Shown: piece by piece, positions 1-8,024 of the stretch
Layout: each line of letters starts with the position of its first letter
How positions within the stretch are numbered: the first letter of the stretch is position 1
Assembly (NCBI GenBank): GCA_016716225.1
Contig: JADJWT010000001.1
Span: forward strand, 2,304,501-2,368,500
Source of the DNA: Ignavibacteriota bacterium
GTDB taxonomy: Bacteria; Bacteroidota; Ignavibacteria; Ignavibacteriales; Melioribacteraceae
Length of the DNA stretch: 64,000 nucleotides
Reading direction: 5' to 3'
Position numbers and translations under genes: made by a program
The notes under the pieces: model-generated
The model's database searches: none
The model's input: the letters and a program-made list of their open reading frames with translations, nothing else
Told to the model about the DNA's origin: nothing

Positions 1-271
1 ATTGGTTCTTCACAGACACTTTAATGTAAATGGAAAACTTGTAAATATTCCATCATACATATTAAAAGTTGGCGATGTAATAAGTGTAAAAGAACAGAGT
101 AAAAAAATGGATGTTTTTCATAATGCGTTAAGAATAAGAAAAACAAATCCATATGAGTGGATTGAAATTGAAAAAGCTAATCTCTCTGGAAAATTACTCA
201 AACTTCCAGAAAGAAGCGAAATTCCAGTAAATGTAAACGAGCAATTAATAGTTGAGTTATACTCAAAATAA
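1..271 (+). CDS. rpsD: 30S ribosomal protein S4, C-terminal part (5' end outside window)
   Basis: This is the C-terminal 89 or so residues of ribosomal protein uS4, a primary 16S rRNA-binding protein of the small subunit. The reading frame is open from base 2 with no start, so the gene begins upstream. The visible part contains the S4 RNA-binding fold (HFNVNGKLVNIPSY) and the family's typical ending with PERSEIPVNVNEQLIVELYSK-type residues (conserved NE-x-LIVELYSK). It lies 38 bp upstream of rpoA, the standard order at the end of the alpha operon, so it is surely co-transcribed with rpoA and rplQ. Identity is clear from the sequence; nothing unusual is seen in the visible part. Confidence 0.97.
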   Translation, partial: LVLHRHFNVNGKLVNIPSYILKVGDVISVKEQSKKMDVFHNALRIRKTNPYEWIEIEKANLSGKLLKLPERSEIPVNVNEQLIVELYSK

Positions 272-309
272 TTGTAATTAAATAAGAAATTCAAATTAGA
301 GGATATTAA

Positions 310-1305
310 ATGAGTTATCCCTTTATTAAAATGCCAGATGGTGTTATTTTAGATGAAGCTTCATCAAATCAGAAATATGGCAAATTCACTATCCAACCTT
401 TAGAAAGAGGTTTTGGTGTAACTTTAGGCACGGCTTTCAGAAGAGTTTTACTATCTTCTTTAACTGGTGCTGCAATTACAGCAATAAAAGTTGATGGTGT
501 TTTGCATGAGTTTACAACTATTCCGGGCGTTGTTGAAGATGTAGCAGAAATTATTCTAAACTTAAAGCGAGTTAGAATAACAGTAATTAATAAGCAAACT
601 AATAAACTTGACATATCTTTATCCGGACCGTGTGAATTTAAAGCTGGCGATTTATTGAAAAGCTGTCCAGATATTGAAATTCTAAATCCAGAAGAACATA
701 TTGCAACCTTGAGTGACGGTGCAAAATTAACAATGGAAATTCGTTTTGGATTTGGAAAAGGTTATGTGCCAGCAGCAAAACAAACTATTCCGGATCAAAC
801 AATCGGAATAATTCCAATCGATTCAATATTTTCACCTATTGAAAATGTTAAATATGAAATTGAGAACGTAAGAATTGGCGAAAGCAATGAATATGAAAAG
901 TTAGTTTTAGAAGTTATGACAGACGGTTCAATTACACCAGAAGAAGCAATGTCTGGCGCTGGCGTTATTCTAAGAGATCATATTAATATGTTTATCAATT
1001 TTGATGTTGAACAAGAAGAAGATAAAGTTGATAATGAAAAAGATTTGGAATTTGAAAGAATTAGAAAAATTCTTATAACAAATGTTGATGATTTGGAATT
1101 AAGTGTTAGATCACATAATTGCTTAAAAGCTGCCAATATTAAAACTATGGGTGATTTGGTTCGAAAAGATGAAAGTGAAATGTTAAAATTCAGAAACTTT
1201 GGAAGAAAGTCTCTTGCTGAGTTGATGGAAATTGTTGATCAATATAATTTAGAATTTGGAATGGATGTTGACAAATACATTAATGATAAATCTGATAATA
1301 ATTAA
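310..1305 (+). CDS. rpoA: DNA-directed RNA polymerase subunit alpha
   Basis: Alpha subunit of RNA polymerase; it dimerises to seed core assembly and its C-terminal domain contacts UP elements and activators. The 331 aa length is normal. The N-terminal domain shows the conserved LERGFGVTLGTAFRRVLLSS stretch (about residues 37-56) and the TIPGVVEDV loop. The C-terminal domain, after an acidic linker near residues 235-250, carries the helix-hairpin-helix core (LELSVRSHNCLKAANI, then FRNFGRKSLAEL). The ATG is preceded by a GAGG ribosome-binding site about 7 nt upstream. It sits between rpsD and rplQ in the canonical alpha-operon order. Confidence 0.99.
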   Translation: MSYPFIKMPDGVILDEASSNQKYGKFTIQPLERGFGVTLGTAFRRVLLSSLTGAAITAIKVDGVLHEFTTIPGVVEDVAEIILNLKRVRITVINKQTNKLDISLSGPCEFKAGDLLKSCPDIEILNPEEHIATLSDGAKLTMEIRFGFGKGYVPAAKQTIPDQTIGIIPIDSIFSPIENVKYEIENVRIGESNEYEKLVLEVMTDGSITPEEAMSGAGVILRDHINMFINFDVEQEEDKVDNEKDLEFERIRKILITNVDDLELSVRSHNCLKAANIKTMGDLVRKDESEMLKFRNFGRKSLAELMEIVDQYNLEFGMDVDKYINDKSDNN

Positions 1306-1326
1306 TTTCTGTAAAAGGTTGAAATA

Positions 1327-2085
1327 ATGAGACATAGAGTTAAAGGTAGAAAATTAGGAAGAACGGCTTCCCATAGAACTGCAACACTGCGTGCTTTGGC
1401 AATTGCTTTAATAAAGCACAAAAAAATTACAACAACCGTTGCAAAAGCCAAGCAGTTGAGATTGTTTTTTGAACCAATGGTTACCAAAGCAAAAGAAGAT
1501 ACTGTTCATGCAAGAAGACTTGTTGCTCGCGATATTAATGATAAAGATATCATAAAAGAATTATTTACCGAAGTTGCAAAAAAAATTGGGGATAGACCAG
1601 GCGGATATACTCGAATTGTGAAATTAGGAAACAGACTTGGCGATGCCGCTGAAATGGCAATAATTGAATTAGTTGATTACAATGATATTAATTCAAACAA
1701 AACAAAAACTCCCAAAAAGAAAACAGAAGCAAAAGAAAAAACAAAAGTTGAAACTAAACCAATTCCTCAAAATGTAGAAGAAGCAACCGCAGAAGTTGTT
1801 GAAGAAAAAGTTACAGAAAAAACAATTGGTGCTGATGATTTAACAAAAATAGAAGGAATTGGACCTAAAATTTCTGAATTACTTGTGGATGCCGGAATTA
1901 CTACATTTGCTCAACTTGCTGAAACTGAAGTTGTAAAATTGAGAGAAATTCTTTATGAAGCTGGAAGTAAATTCAAGTCTCATGATCCAGAAACATGGCC
2001 AGCACAATCTCAGTTAGCTGCTGATGGAAAATGGGATGAATTAAAGAAATTACAAGATGAATTAATTGGCGGAAAAGCCAAATAA
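1327..2085 (+). CDS. rplQ: 50S ribosomal protein L17 with C-terminal helix-hairpin-helix extension
   Basis: Residues 1 to about 115 are ribosomal protein bL17 of the large subunit (MRHRVKGRKLGRTASHR start, then the RLVARDINDK and RPGGYTRI motifs). After a lysine- and glutamate-rich linker (about 118-170) comes a second domain (about 173-250) with a helix-hairpin-helix signature (LTKIEGIGPKISELLVDAGI) and a conserved-looking tail containing HDPETWPAQSQLAADGKW. At 252 aa it is about twice the usual bL17 length (115-130 aa). From memory, similar extensions occur on L17 or L21 in Bacteroidota, so this is probably a lineage trait. The function of the extension is not known to me. It is the last gene of the alpha operon and a hairpin terminator follows. 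Confidence 0.96.
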   Translation: MRHRVKGRKLGRTASHRTATLRALAIALIKHKKITTTVAKAKQLRLFFEPMVTKAKEDTVHARRLVARDINDKDIIKELFTEVAKKIGDRPGGYTRIVKLGNRLGDAAEMAIIELVDYNDINSNKTKTPKKKTEAKEKTKVETKPIPQNVEEATAEVVEEKVTEKTIGADDLTKIEGIGPKISELLVDAGITTFAQLAETEVVKLREILYEAGSKFKSHDPETWPAQSQLAADGKWDELKKLQDELIGGKAK

Positions 2086-2110
2086 ACAATTCCAAATTTA
2101 ATTTTTAATT

Positions 2111-2134
2111 GAGCAGCTAAAAGCTGCTCTTTTT
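2111..2134 (+). terminator. Rho-independent terminator of the alpha operon
   Basis: An 8-bp perfect stem (GAGCAGCT / AGCTGCTC) with a 3-nt AAA loop is followed directly by TTTTT and more T-rich sequence. It lies 25 bp after the rplQ stop, so it ends the rpsD-rpoA-rplQ transcript. The next gene's ATG lies only 4 nt beyond the T-run. Confidence 0.9.
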
Positions 2135-2138
2135 ATTT

Positions 2139-2720
2139 ATGCTTGATATAAAATTCACAAAATCAGTTTTCGAAATTAAAAATTTACCAAGTGAACCTAT
2201 TGCTGAAGTAGTTCTCTGCGGTCGTTCAAATGTTGGTAAATCTACGTTTATTAATTCTTTATCAAAGCAAAAAAATGTTGCAAAAACAAGCTCCACTCCC
2301 GGAAAAACAAGATCAGTAAATTATTATTTAACGGAAAACAAATTTTATTTTGTTGATTTACCCGGATATGGTTATGCAAAAATTTCTATTGCAGAAAAAG
2401 TAAAATGGCAGAAATTAATAAATGAATATTTGACTAAAAGTAAAAATATTTCATTAGCATTTCATTTAATTGATAGCAGACATAAACCAACGGATTTGGA
2501 TATTTTGTTAAATAACTTATTGATTGAAAGCGAAATTCCATATGTAATTCTGTTATCAAAAGTTGATAAATTAAATCAATCAGAAAAAGCCAAATCCATA
2601 AAAATGATAAAAGAAGTTTTCCCGGAATTAAATTTGGAAGACAATCTCTTTTTATATTCATCATTAAAAAATATAGGTAAGAAAGAAGTTGAAATAAGAT
2701 TATCTAAATTATTCCTTTAA
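2139..2720 (+). CDS. engB: Ribosome biogenesis GTPase EngB/YsxC
   Basis: TRAFAC-class GTPase needed for late assembly of the 50S subunit. The 193 aa protein has the G1 P-loop GRSNVGKST (about residues 28-36), the G2/switch I region SSTPGKTRSVNYY, G3 DLPGYG (about 74-79), G4 SKVD (about 140-143) and a C-terminal SS-x-K region (G5). The start is odd: the ATG at 2139 lies only a few bases past the terminator T-run and has no Shine-Dalgarno-like sequence, so either translation is SD-independent or read-through from the alpha operon supplies the mRNA. No other in-frame start precedes the conserved DIKFTKS region. The ribosome link to the upstream operon makes functional sense. Confidence 0.96.
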   Translation: MLDIKFTKSVFEIKNLPSEPIAEVVLCGRSNVGKSTFINSLSKQKNVAKTSSTPGKTRSVNYYLTENKFYFVDLPGYGYAKISIAEKVKWQKLINEYLTKSKNISLAFHLIDSRHKPTDLDILLNNLLIESEIPYVILLSKVDKLNQSEKAKSIKMIKEVFPELNLEDNLFLYSSLKNIGKKEVEIRLSKLFL

Positions 2721-2800
2721 TGCTATTTATAAAAACTTTTATTATTATTATTGAATAAAAAAATTAAATTATTTAAGCCTCTCAACTAAATTTTATAACA

Positions 2801-4681
2801 ATGTTTAGTTCAAGAAATAAGAAAAGAATATTAATTTTTTCAATAATTCCGCTTTTAGCAATTATTCCAATAATTTCTGAAGATATTATTATAAAATCTA
2901 TTTCTGCTGGGATTTTAGTTATTTATGTTGCATTTATAATTTTTCTTCGTGATTCGGTTAGAATGAGAGATATTCTTTCTGAAGATGATAACTATCCCAT
3001 TAACGAAGATGAAAATGACGAAAAATTTTCAAACCCTTCTTACGATGCAGATCTTGGCGAAGATGTAAAAATCATTACAAAAAAATCTTCAAATTCAATT
3101 ATCACAGAACATAATTATAAACCCGTTCTTAATTCCGGATTAAAACATTTGGTCAGCTCGGATGAGTTAAAAGAGCAATTTGGTAAAATTATTACAGAAG
3201 AACTTCCAGCAGATATAAATAGCGATGAACAATTTTTATTTGTACTTGAAAAAATACTAAATGTAATAAAAGATGCATATTTAGCAAATACGGTAATCTT
3301 CTTTTGGTTTAATGAAACAAGGCAAGAATTAACACTTCAGAAATATTTTAGTAATTCACCGGAAGCAATTACTAAGAAGAATTTTCCTTTGGAAGATGAT
3401 ATAATAAGTAAAATAGTTCACAATGAAGAACCTGTTCATCTTACTGAAATTTCTCCGAATGCAGAAATGGATGTAATTAGATATTATGATAATCCTCAAG
3501 GAATAAAAAGTCTTGTTGGTGTGCCGCTATTTTTTGCAAAAACTTTAACCGGTGTTTTAGTTGTTGATTCAAAAGCTCCCGATGCATTTGGGATTGAAAC
3601 CGTTTATTCGCTTGGCAGATTTGTTAGAATAATTGCAATTATAATTTCATTGTTTGATGAAAAGTTTTCCGGCTCAACCGCAGAAAATAGATTGGAAACT
3701 CTTTTAAGTATTCTTAAAACTGAAAAGAAATTTGACAATGATAAAGACATAATTGAAACGATAGATACAACCATAAAAAATTTACTTCATTATGATGCTT
3801 TCAGTTTTGTTTATTTTGAACCGACCAAACAAAAATTTTTAGTAACAAAAGTTGATAATAAAACTTCATTAAAATATATTGGCGAAAATTTAGAAATTGA
3901 ACTTGAAGGAACATTAGTCGGGAAAGCTGTATTAAGTGGAATGCCAGTAAATATTGAGGATACGGCTGCTAATCAATTTATAAGATTTGTAAAAAATGAA
4001 GATGTTGGTTTAGGCGGATCTTTTTTAGCGTTGCCTTTAGTTTATGATAATCAAAATTTTGGTGTTTTATGTTTTGAAAGTTTAAAGAAAAAAATCTACT
4101 CAAATTCAGATATCAAATTTATGCGCAACGCAGTAAAGATATTTTCATTTTTTGTTTATACTTATTCTACTCATACAATTTTGAAAAATCTATTGAGTGT
4201 TGATGTTGAAACTAGAGCAATGACTTATAATTCATTTCTACAGCATGTTGAAGCTGATTTAATTAAAGCGAGAGAATTTGATGCGCCAAGTTCATTAGCA
4301 TTAATTCAAATTGATGAATTTTTAGAAGAGCGCTCACTATTTGAAACCGATCCATTCCCAAAAGTTTTAGCTTCAATAAATGAAGCAATAAGATCTGAAA
4401 TTAGTCCCTTAAATTTAGTTGGAAGATTAGGCGAAAAATTATTCGGCGTATTTTTCTTTAATGCATCAACAAAAGATGTATTTCTTTGGGCAGAAAAATT
4501 ACGAATCAAAATTGCGCGAAAGCCAATATCTGTAGTATCAAAACAAACAACATTTACAGTTTCAATTGGAGTTGCTGCGGCTCATAAAAAAACTGAAGTG
4601 GAAGAAGTTTTAAAAAATGCTGAACTTGCATTAAACAAAGCAATTCAAAAAGGCGGCAATACCGTAAAAAGTATAAACTGA
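2801..4681 (+). CDS. Membrane protein with two GAF domains and a degenerate GGDEF domain
   Basis: A 626 aa protein with two N-terminal membrane helices (about 9-25 and 29-48), an acidic linker, two GAF-like sensory modules (about 145-285 and 300-455; the first has the typical SLVGVPLFF and GVLVVDS strands), and a C-terminal GGDEF-fold domain (about 470-626). The signature loop that should read GGDEF/GGEEF reads GEKLF (in GRLGEKLFG, residues 541-549), and the metal- and substrate-binding residues are missing. It is therefore predicted not to make cyclic di-GMP and may act as a receptor or scaffold. The tail keeps the family pattern (FTVSIGVAA, then AELALNKAIQKGGN). It ends 11 bp before deoB, so the two may be co-transcribed. 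Confidence 0.85.
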   Translation: MFSSRNKKRILIFSIIPLLAIIPIISEDIIIKSISAGILVIYVAFIIFLRDSVRMRDILSEDDNYPINEDENDEKFSNPSYDADLGEDVKIITKKSSNSIITEHNYKPVLNSGLKHLVSSDELKEQFGKIITEELPADINSDEQFLFVLEKILNVIKDAYLANTVIFFWFNETRQELTLQKYFSNSPEAITKKNFPLEDDIISKIVHNEEPVHLTEISPNAEMDVIRYYDNPQGIKSLVGVPLFFAKTLTGVLVVDSKAPDAFGIETVYSLGRFVRIIAIIISLFDEKFSGSTAENRLETLLSILKTEKKFDNDKDIIETIDTTIKNLLHYDAFSFVYFEPTKQKFLVTKVDNKTSLKYIGENLEIELEGTLVGKAVLSGMPVNIEDTAANQFIRFVKNEDVGLGGSFLALPLVYDNQNFGVLCFESLKKKIYSNSDIKFMRNAVKIFSFFVYTYSTHTILKNLLSVDVETRAMTYNSFLQHVEADLIKAREFDAPSSLALIQIDEFLEERSLFETDPFPKVLASINEAIRSEISPLNLVGRLGEKLFGVFFFNASTKDVFLWAEKLRIKIARKPISVVSKQTTFTVSIGVAAAHKKTEVEEVLKNAELALNKAIQKGGNTVKSIN

Positions 4682-4692
4682 TCGGAACAGAA

Positions 4693-5853
4693 TTGAATAA
4701 TTTTTTATTGGTAATTTTAGATGGAGTTGGAATTGGAGAATTACCAGATGCTGAAAAGTTTGGTGATAAGGGAAGCAATACACTTGGAAACATTTCTAAA
4801 TTTGTCGGCGGATTAAAACTTCCGAATCTGCAAAAATTTGGTTTGGCAAATATTGAATTTATTCTAAATTATAATTCCATTGAAAATCCTCAAGCTTCAT
4901 ATGGTAAAATGAATGAAGTTTCAACCGGTAAAGATTCTACAACCGGGCATTGGGAAATTGGTGGATTGCATTTAGATTTTGATTTTCCAACTTATCCAAA
5001 TGGATTTCCGCAATCAATAATTGAAAAATTTCTTTTAGAAAATAATTTAAAAGGTTATTTAGGAAACAAACCCGCGTCTGGTACTGAAATTATTGATGAA
5101 TTTGGTAAAGAACATTTACAAACCGGATTCCCGATTGTTTACACTTCTGCAGATTCAGTATTTCAAATTGCAGCACATGAAGAAATAATTCCTTTAGAAA
5201 AATTATATGAAATTTGTAAAATTACTCGTAACAAAATTTGTATAAATGAACATTCAGTGGGCAGAATAATTGCAAGACCTTTTATGGGTGAAGTTGGAAA
5301 CTTTACAAGAACAACCAATAGAAAAGATTTTTCCTTAAATCCGCCTTCCGATACAATTATGGATCTGTTAGTTAAAAATAATATTAACACTGTTGCTATC
5401 GGAAAAGTTAACGATCTTTTCAATTATTGCGGAATAAAAAAACAAGTAAAATCAAAATCAAATTCTGAGGGAATGCAGAAAATAATTGAAAATTTGAAAT
5501 CTGAAATGAATAGTTTAATATTTGTAAACTTAGTTGATTTTGATGTTTATTATGGACATAGAAATGATCCAGAAGGATTTCATAAGGCTTTGATAGAATT
5601 TGATAAATTCTTACCGGAAATAATTAATCAGCTTGATTCATCTGATCGATTAATAATTACTGCTGATCATGGAAATGATCCTACAACTATAAGTACAGAT
5701 CATAGTCGCGAATATGTTCCATTATTATATTATGCAAAGGATAAAAAATCTAAAAATTTAGGTATAAGAAATTCATTTTCTGATGTTGCCAAAACAATTG
5801 CAGATTTTTATAAAATTGAAAATAATTTTCTCGGAGAAAGTTTTTTAAATTAA
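4693..5853 (+). CDS. deoB: Phosphopentomutase
   Basis: Interconverts (deoxy)ribose-1-phosphate and (deoxy)ribose-5-phosphate, linking nucleoside phosphorolysis to pentose metabolism. It belongs to the alkaline-phosphatase superfamily; metal-binding motifs are visible at the N-terminus (ILDGVGIGELPDA, residues 9-21) and at the C-terminus (TADHGNDPTT and TDHSREYVP). The phosphorylated Thr lies in STGKDSTTGHWE (about residues 77-88). The 386 aa length is typical. The start is TTG, chosen because the conserved LVILDGVGIGE begins at once and GGAACAG lies just upstream. The two microcompartment vertex genes that follow 96 bp downstream suggest a possible link to an encapsulated sugar-phosphate pathway. 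Confidence 0.95.
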   Translation: MNNFLLVILDGVGIGELPDAEKFGDKGSNTLGNISKFVGGLKLPNLQKFGLANIEFILNYNSIENPQASYGKMNEVSTGKDSTTGHWEIGGLHLDFDFPTYPNGFPQSIIEKFLLENNLKGYLGNKPASGTEIIDEFGKEHLQTGFPIVYTSADSVFQIAAHEEIIPLEKLYEICKITRNKICINEHSVGRIIARPFMGEVGNFTRTTNRKDFSLNPPSDTIMDLLVKNNINTVAIGKVNDLFNYCGIKKQVKSKSNSEGMQKIIENLKSEMNSLIFVNLVDFDVYYGHRNDPEGFHKALIEFDKFLPEIINQLDSSDRLIITADHGNDPTTISTDHSREYVPLLYYAKDKKSKNLGIRNSFSDVAKTIADFYKIENNFLGESFLN

Positions 5854-5949
5854 ATAATATATTTTTTGGAATCATTTATCAACCTTGAAAAATTAAAATA
5901 AAGAAGTTAATATTAGAATCAAATATTCATAAAATTATAGGAAAAGATT

Positions 5950-6225
5950 GTGGTATTAGGTAAAGTTATTGGTACGGTTTGGTCAACTCGAAAAGATGAA
6001 AAATTAGTTGGGTCAAAGTTTCTAATTGTTAAAGAACTCGACTTAGAAAATAAACCAAAAAATAATTTTGTTGTTGCGGTTGATTCTGTTGGAGCGGGAG
6101 TTGGTGAAACGGTTTTATATGCTTCAGGAAGCTCTGCAAGAGCAACTGCTCAAACAAAAGATAAACCGGTAGATGCAGTTATAATGGCAATTGTTGATAA
6201 ACTTGATGTCTCTGTAAAAGAATAA
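5950..6225 (+). CDS. EutN/CcmL-family bacterial microcompartment vertex protein (first copy)
   Basis: A 91 aa BMC-P protein; the family forms pentamers that cap the vertices of protein-shelled microcompartments. The pattern is typical: start with LGKVIGTVWSTRKDEKL, then FVVAVDSVGAGVGETVLYASGSSAR (seen in pieces), and ending PVDAVIMAIVDKLDV. The start is GTG. A paralogue follows after 3 bp, so the two are surely translated together. No BMC hexamer (shell) gene or encapsulated aldehyde dehydrogenase lies in this window, so the main BMC locus, if present, must be elsewhere. Which compartment type it serves cannot be told from this protein. Confidence 0.93.
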   Translation: MVLGKVIGTVWSTRKDEKLVGSKFLIVKELDLENKPKNNFVVAVDSVGAGVGETVLYASGSSARATAQTKDKPVDAVIMAIVDKLDVSVKE

Positions 6226-6228
6226 AGT

Positions 6229-6501
6229 ATGTTATTAGGAAAAGTAATTGGTACAATTTGGGCAACAAAAAAATATGAAACTTTGAAGAGTTATAAAATG
6301 CAGCTAGTTCAACCAATAAATTCATCGATGGAAAAACTTGGCGATCCGTTAATTGCTGTTGATACTATTGGCGCTGGTCCTGGAGAAATTATTTTTTATG
6401 CAACTTCAAGTGAAGCAATTATTCCATTACATGATAAAACAACTCCGGTAGATGCATCAATTGTTGGAATTGTTGATTCAATAAATTCAGAATTTAAATA
6501 G
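6229..6501 (+). CDS. EutN/CcmL-family bacterial microcompartment vertex protein (second copy)
   Basis: A 90 aa BMC-P protein starting with ATG 3 bp after the first copy. It keeps the core motifs LGKVIGTIWATKK, LIAVDTIGAGPGEIIFYATS and PVDASIVGIVDSI, but clearly differs from its neighbour along the middle, so this is an old duplication rather than a recent one. Two different pentamer proteins are common in BMC loci. The next gene, the primary sigma factor, begins 9 bp later after a strong AGGAG, so the transcript may continue into it. Confidence 0.93.
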   Translation: MLLGKVIGTIWATKKYETLKSYKMQLVQPINSSMEKLGDPLIAVDTIGAGPGEIIFYATSSEAIIPLHDKTTPVDASIVGIVDSINSEFK

Positions 6502-6510
6502 GAGAATCTT

Positions 6511-7365
6511 TTGAAGATCTCTAAACAATTTACAAATCGTGATAGTCATTCACTCGATAAATATTTGCAAGAAATTGGCAAAGTAGAATTACTTAACGCA
6601 GAACAAGAAATTGATTATTCAATCCGTATTAAACATGGAGATCAAGTTGCATTAGAAAAATTAGTAAAAGCTAATTTGAGATTTGTTGTTAGCGTTGCTA
6701 AACAATATCAAAATCAAGGATTGTCTCTTGGCGATTTGATTAATGAAGGTAATTTGGGATTAATAAAAGCCGCAAAAAGATTTGATGAAACAAGAGGATT
6801 TAAATTTATCTCTTATGCGGTATGGTGGATTCGTCAATCAATTCTTCAAGCTTTAGCAGAACAATCAAGAATTGTGAGACTTCCGTTAAATAGAGTTGGT
6901 GCATTAAATAAAATTGGAAAAGCTTATAATAGTCTTGAGCAAGAGTATGAGCGTGAACCAACAGCAGCAGAAATTGCAAATGAATTGGAAATGGATTTAG
7001 AAGAAGTTTCGGAAACTTTGAAAATGTCAAATCGACATATTTCAATGGATGCACCGTTCACTCAAGGTGAAGAAAATAGTTTACTTGATGTTTTAGAAAG
7101 TGATGAAAATCCTTTGCCCGATAATTCGCTAATGTCAGATTCGTTAAAAAGTGAAATTGAAAGAGCGCTTTCTACATTAACTGAACGAGAATCTGAAGTT
7201 ATACGTTTATATTTTGGATTTGATGGTGAACATTCTTTAACTCTTGAAGAAATTGGCGAACAATTTAATCTTACAAGAGAACGTGTAAGACAAATTAAAG
7301 AAAAAGCTATTAGAAGATTAAGGCATACATCAAGAAGCAAAAATTTGAGAGCCTATCTTGGATAA
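6511..7365 (+). CDS. rpoD: Primary RNA polymerase sigma factor (RpoD/SigA type, short Bacteroidota form)
   Basis: Sigma-70 family factor of 284 aa lacking the long region 1.1 and non-conserved insert of the proteobacterial protein, as is normal for Bacteroidota and Chlorobi. Region 1.2 (LDKYLQEIGKVELL), region 2 (NLRFVVSVAKQYQNQGLSLG and KFISYAVWWIRQSI), region 3 (IVRLPLNRVG) and region 4 (LTLEEIGEQFNLTRERVRQI) are all present. The start is TTG with an AGGAG 8 nt upstream, one of the clearest ribosome-binding sites in the window. It is followed 7 bp later by the NlpC/P60 gene. It is presumably the factor that reads the TTG/TAnnTTTG promoter seen before the tRNA gene. Confidence 0.95.
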   Translation: MKISKQFTNRDSHSLDKYLQEIGKVELLNAEQEIDYSIRIKHGDQVALEKLVKANLRFVVSVAKQYQNQGLSLGDLINEGNLGLIKAAKRFDETRGFKFISYAVWWIRQSILQALAEQSRIVRLPLNRVGALNKIGKAYNSLEQEYEREPTAAEIANELEMDLEEVSETLKMSNRHISMDAPFTQGEENSLLDVLESDENPLPDNSLMSDSLKSEIERALSTLTERESEVIRLYFGFDGEHSLTLEEIGEQFNLTRERVRQIKEKAIRRLRHTSRSKNLRAYLG

Positions 7366-7372
7366 TTAAATA

Positions 7373-8008
7373 ATGCAAAAAATTTTAGAAAAATTAAAAC
7401 AATTTCTAATTATAATAATTGCAGTATTAATTACTTCTTGTTCTTCCTCAAACTATATTCAAAAAAACTCACCCAAAGTTATTAAAATAAATAAACCTTC
7501 GGATCTGCCTAGAGTAAACCAAGAAATTGAAGAAGAGGAAATTCCAAATATTTCTGTAACGACAGAAAAAACAGAAGTAAAATCTTTAATTGAAAATTTA
7601 TACACAATTGTTTCATCAAATAATAAAAAAGAAAAATTTTTGGATGAAATTGTAAAATTCCTAAACACACCTTACAGACGCGGTGGAGAATCGCAATCTG
7701 GTTTTGATTGTTCTGGATTTACTAAGACTGTTTATTTTAATACCATGAATATTGAACTTCCTCGGACAGCAAGAGATCAATACAAAATCAATGATATATT
7801 TAACGACAAATCATTATTAAAATTTGGCGATTTAGTTTATTTTGATACTTCAAAAAAATATTTTCCAGGTCATGTAGGAATTTATTTAAATGATGACTTA
7901 TTTGCGCATGCGAGTACATCAAACGGTGTAATTATCTCATCACTTAATGAAGATTATTATTCAAAAAGATTTATTGGTGCAAATAGAGTAACAAGAAAAA
8001 ATAATTAA
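7373..8008 (+). CDS. NlpC/P60-family cell-wall endopeptidase, lipoprotein
   Basis: A 211 aa predicted lipoprotein: hydrophobic N-terminus (about 11-22) followed by a Cys at residue 23 in TSCSSS. A disordered linker runs to about residue 85, then an NlpC/P60 domain (about 88-208) with the catalytic Cys113 in FDCSGF, His167 in GHVGIYL and the third polar position near His179 (FAHAST). Such enzymes cleave peptide stems of peptidoglycan in the periplasm. It is 7 bp after the sigma gene and 16 bp before fumC, so it is likely part of the same transcript. Confidence 0.92.
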   Translation: MQKILEKLKQFLIIIIAVLITSCSSSNYIQKNSPKVIKINKPSDLPRVNQEIEEEEIPNISVTTEKTEVKSLIENLYTIVSSNNKKEKFLDEIVKFLNTPYRRGGESQSGFDCSGFTKTVYFNTMNIELPRTARDQYKINDIFNDKSLLKFGDLVYFDTSKKYFPGHVGIYLNDDLFAHASTSNGVIISSLNEDYYSKRFIGANRVTRKNN

Positions 8009-8024
8009 ATAAAAAGAGGGTATA

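Noticed and set aside
369..614. Open frames on the opposite strand of rpoA and many other genes
   Set aside because: They lie fully within strongly supported genes, have no recognisable motifs or ribosome-binding sites, and their composition is that of antisense of AT-rich coding DNA.
5863..5875. TATTTTTTGG upstream of the microcompartment genes as a -7 promoter element
   Set aside because: It has one base too many between TA and TTTG and no TTG at the right distance. Similar near matches occur in several other gaps, as expected in AT-rich DNA.
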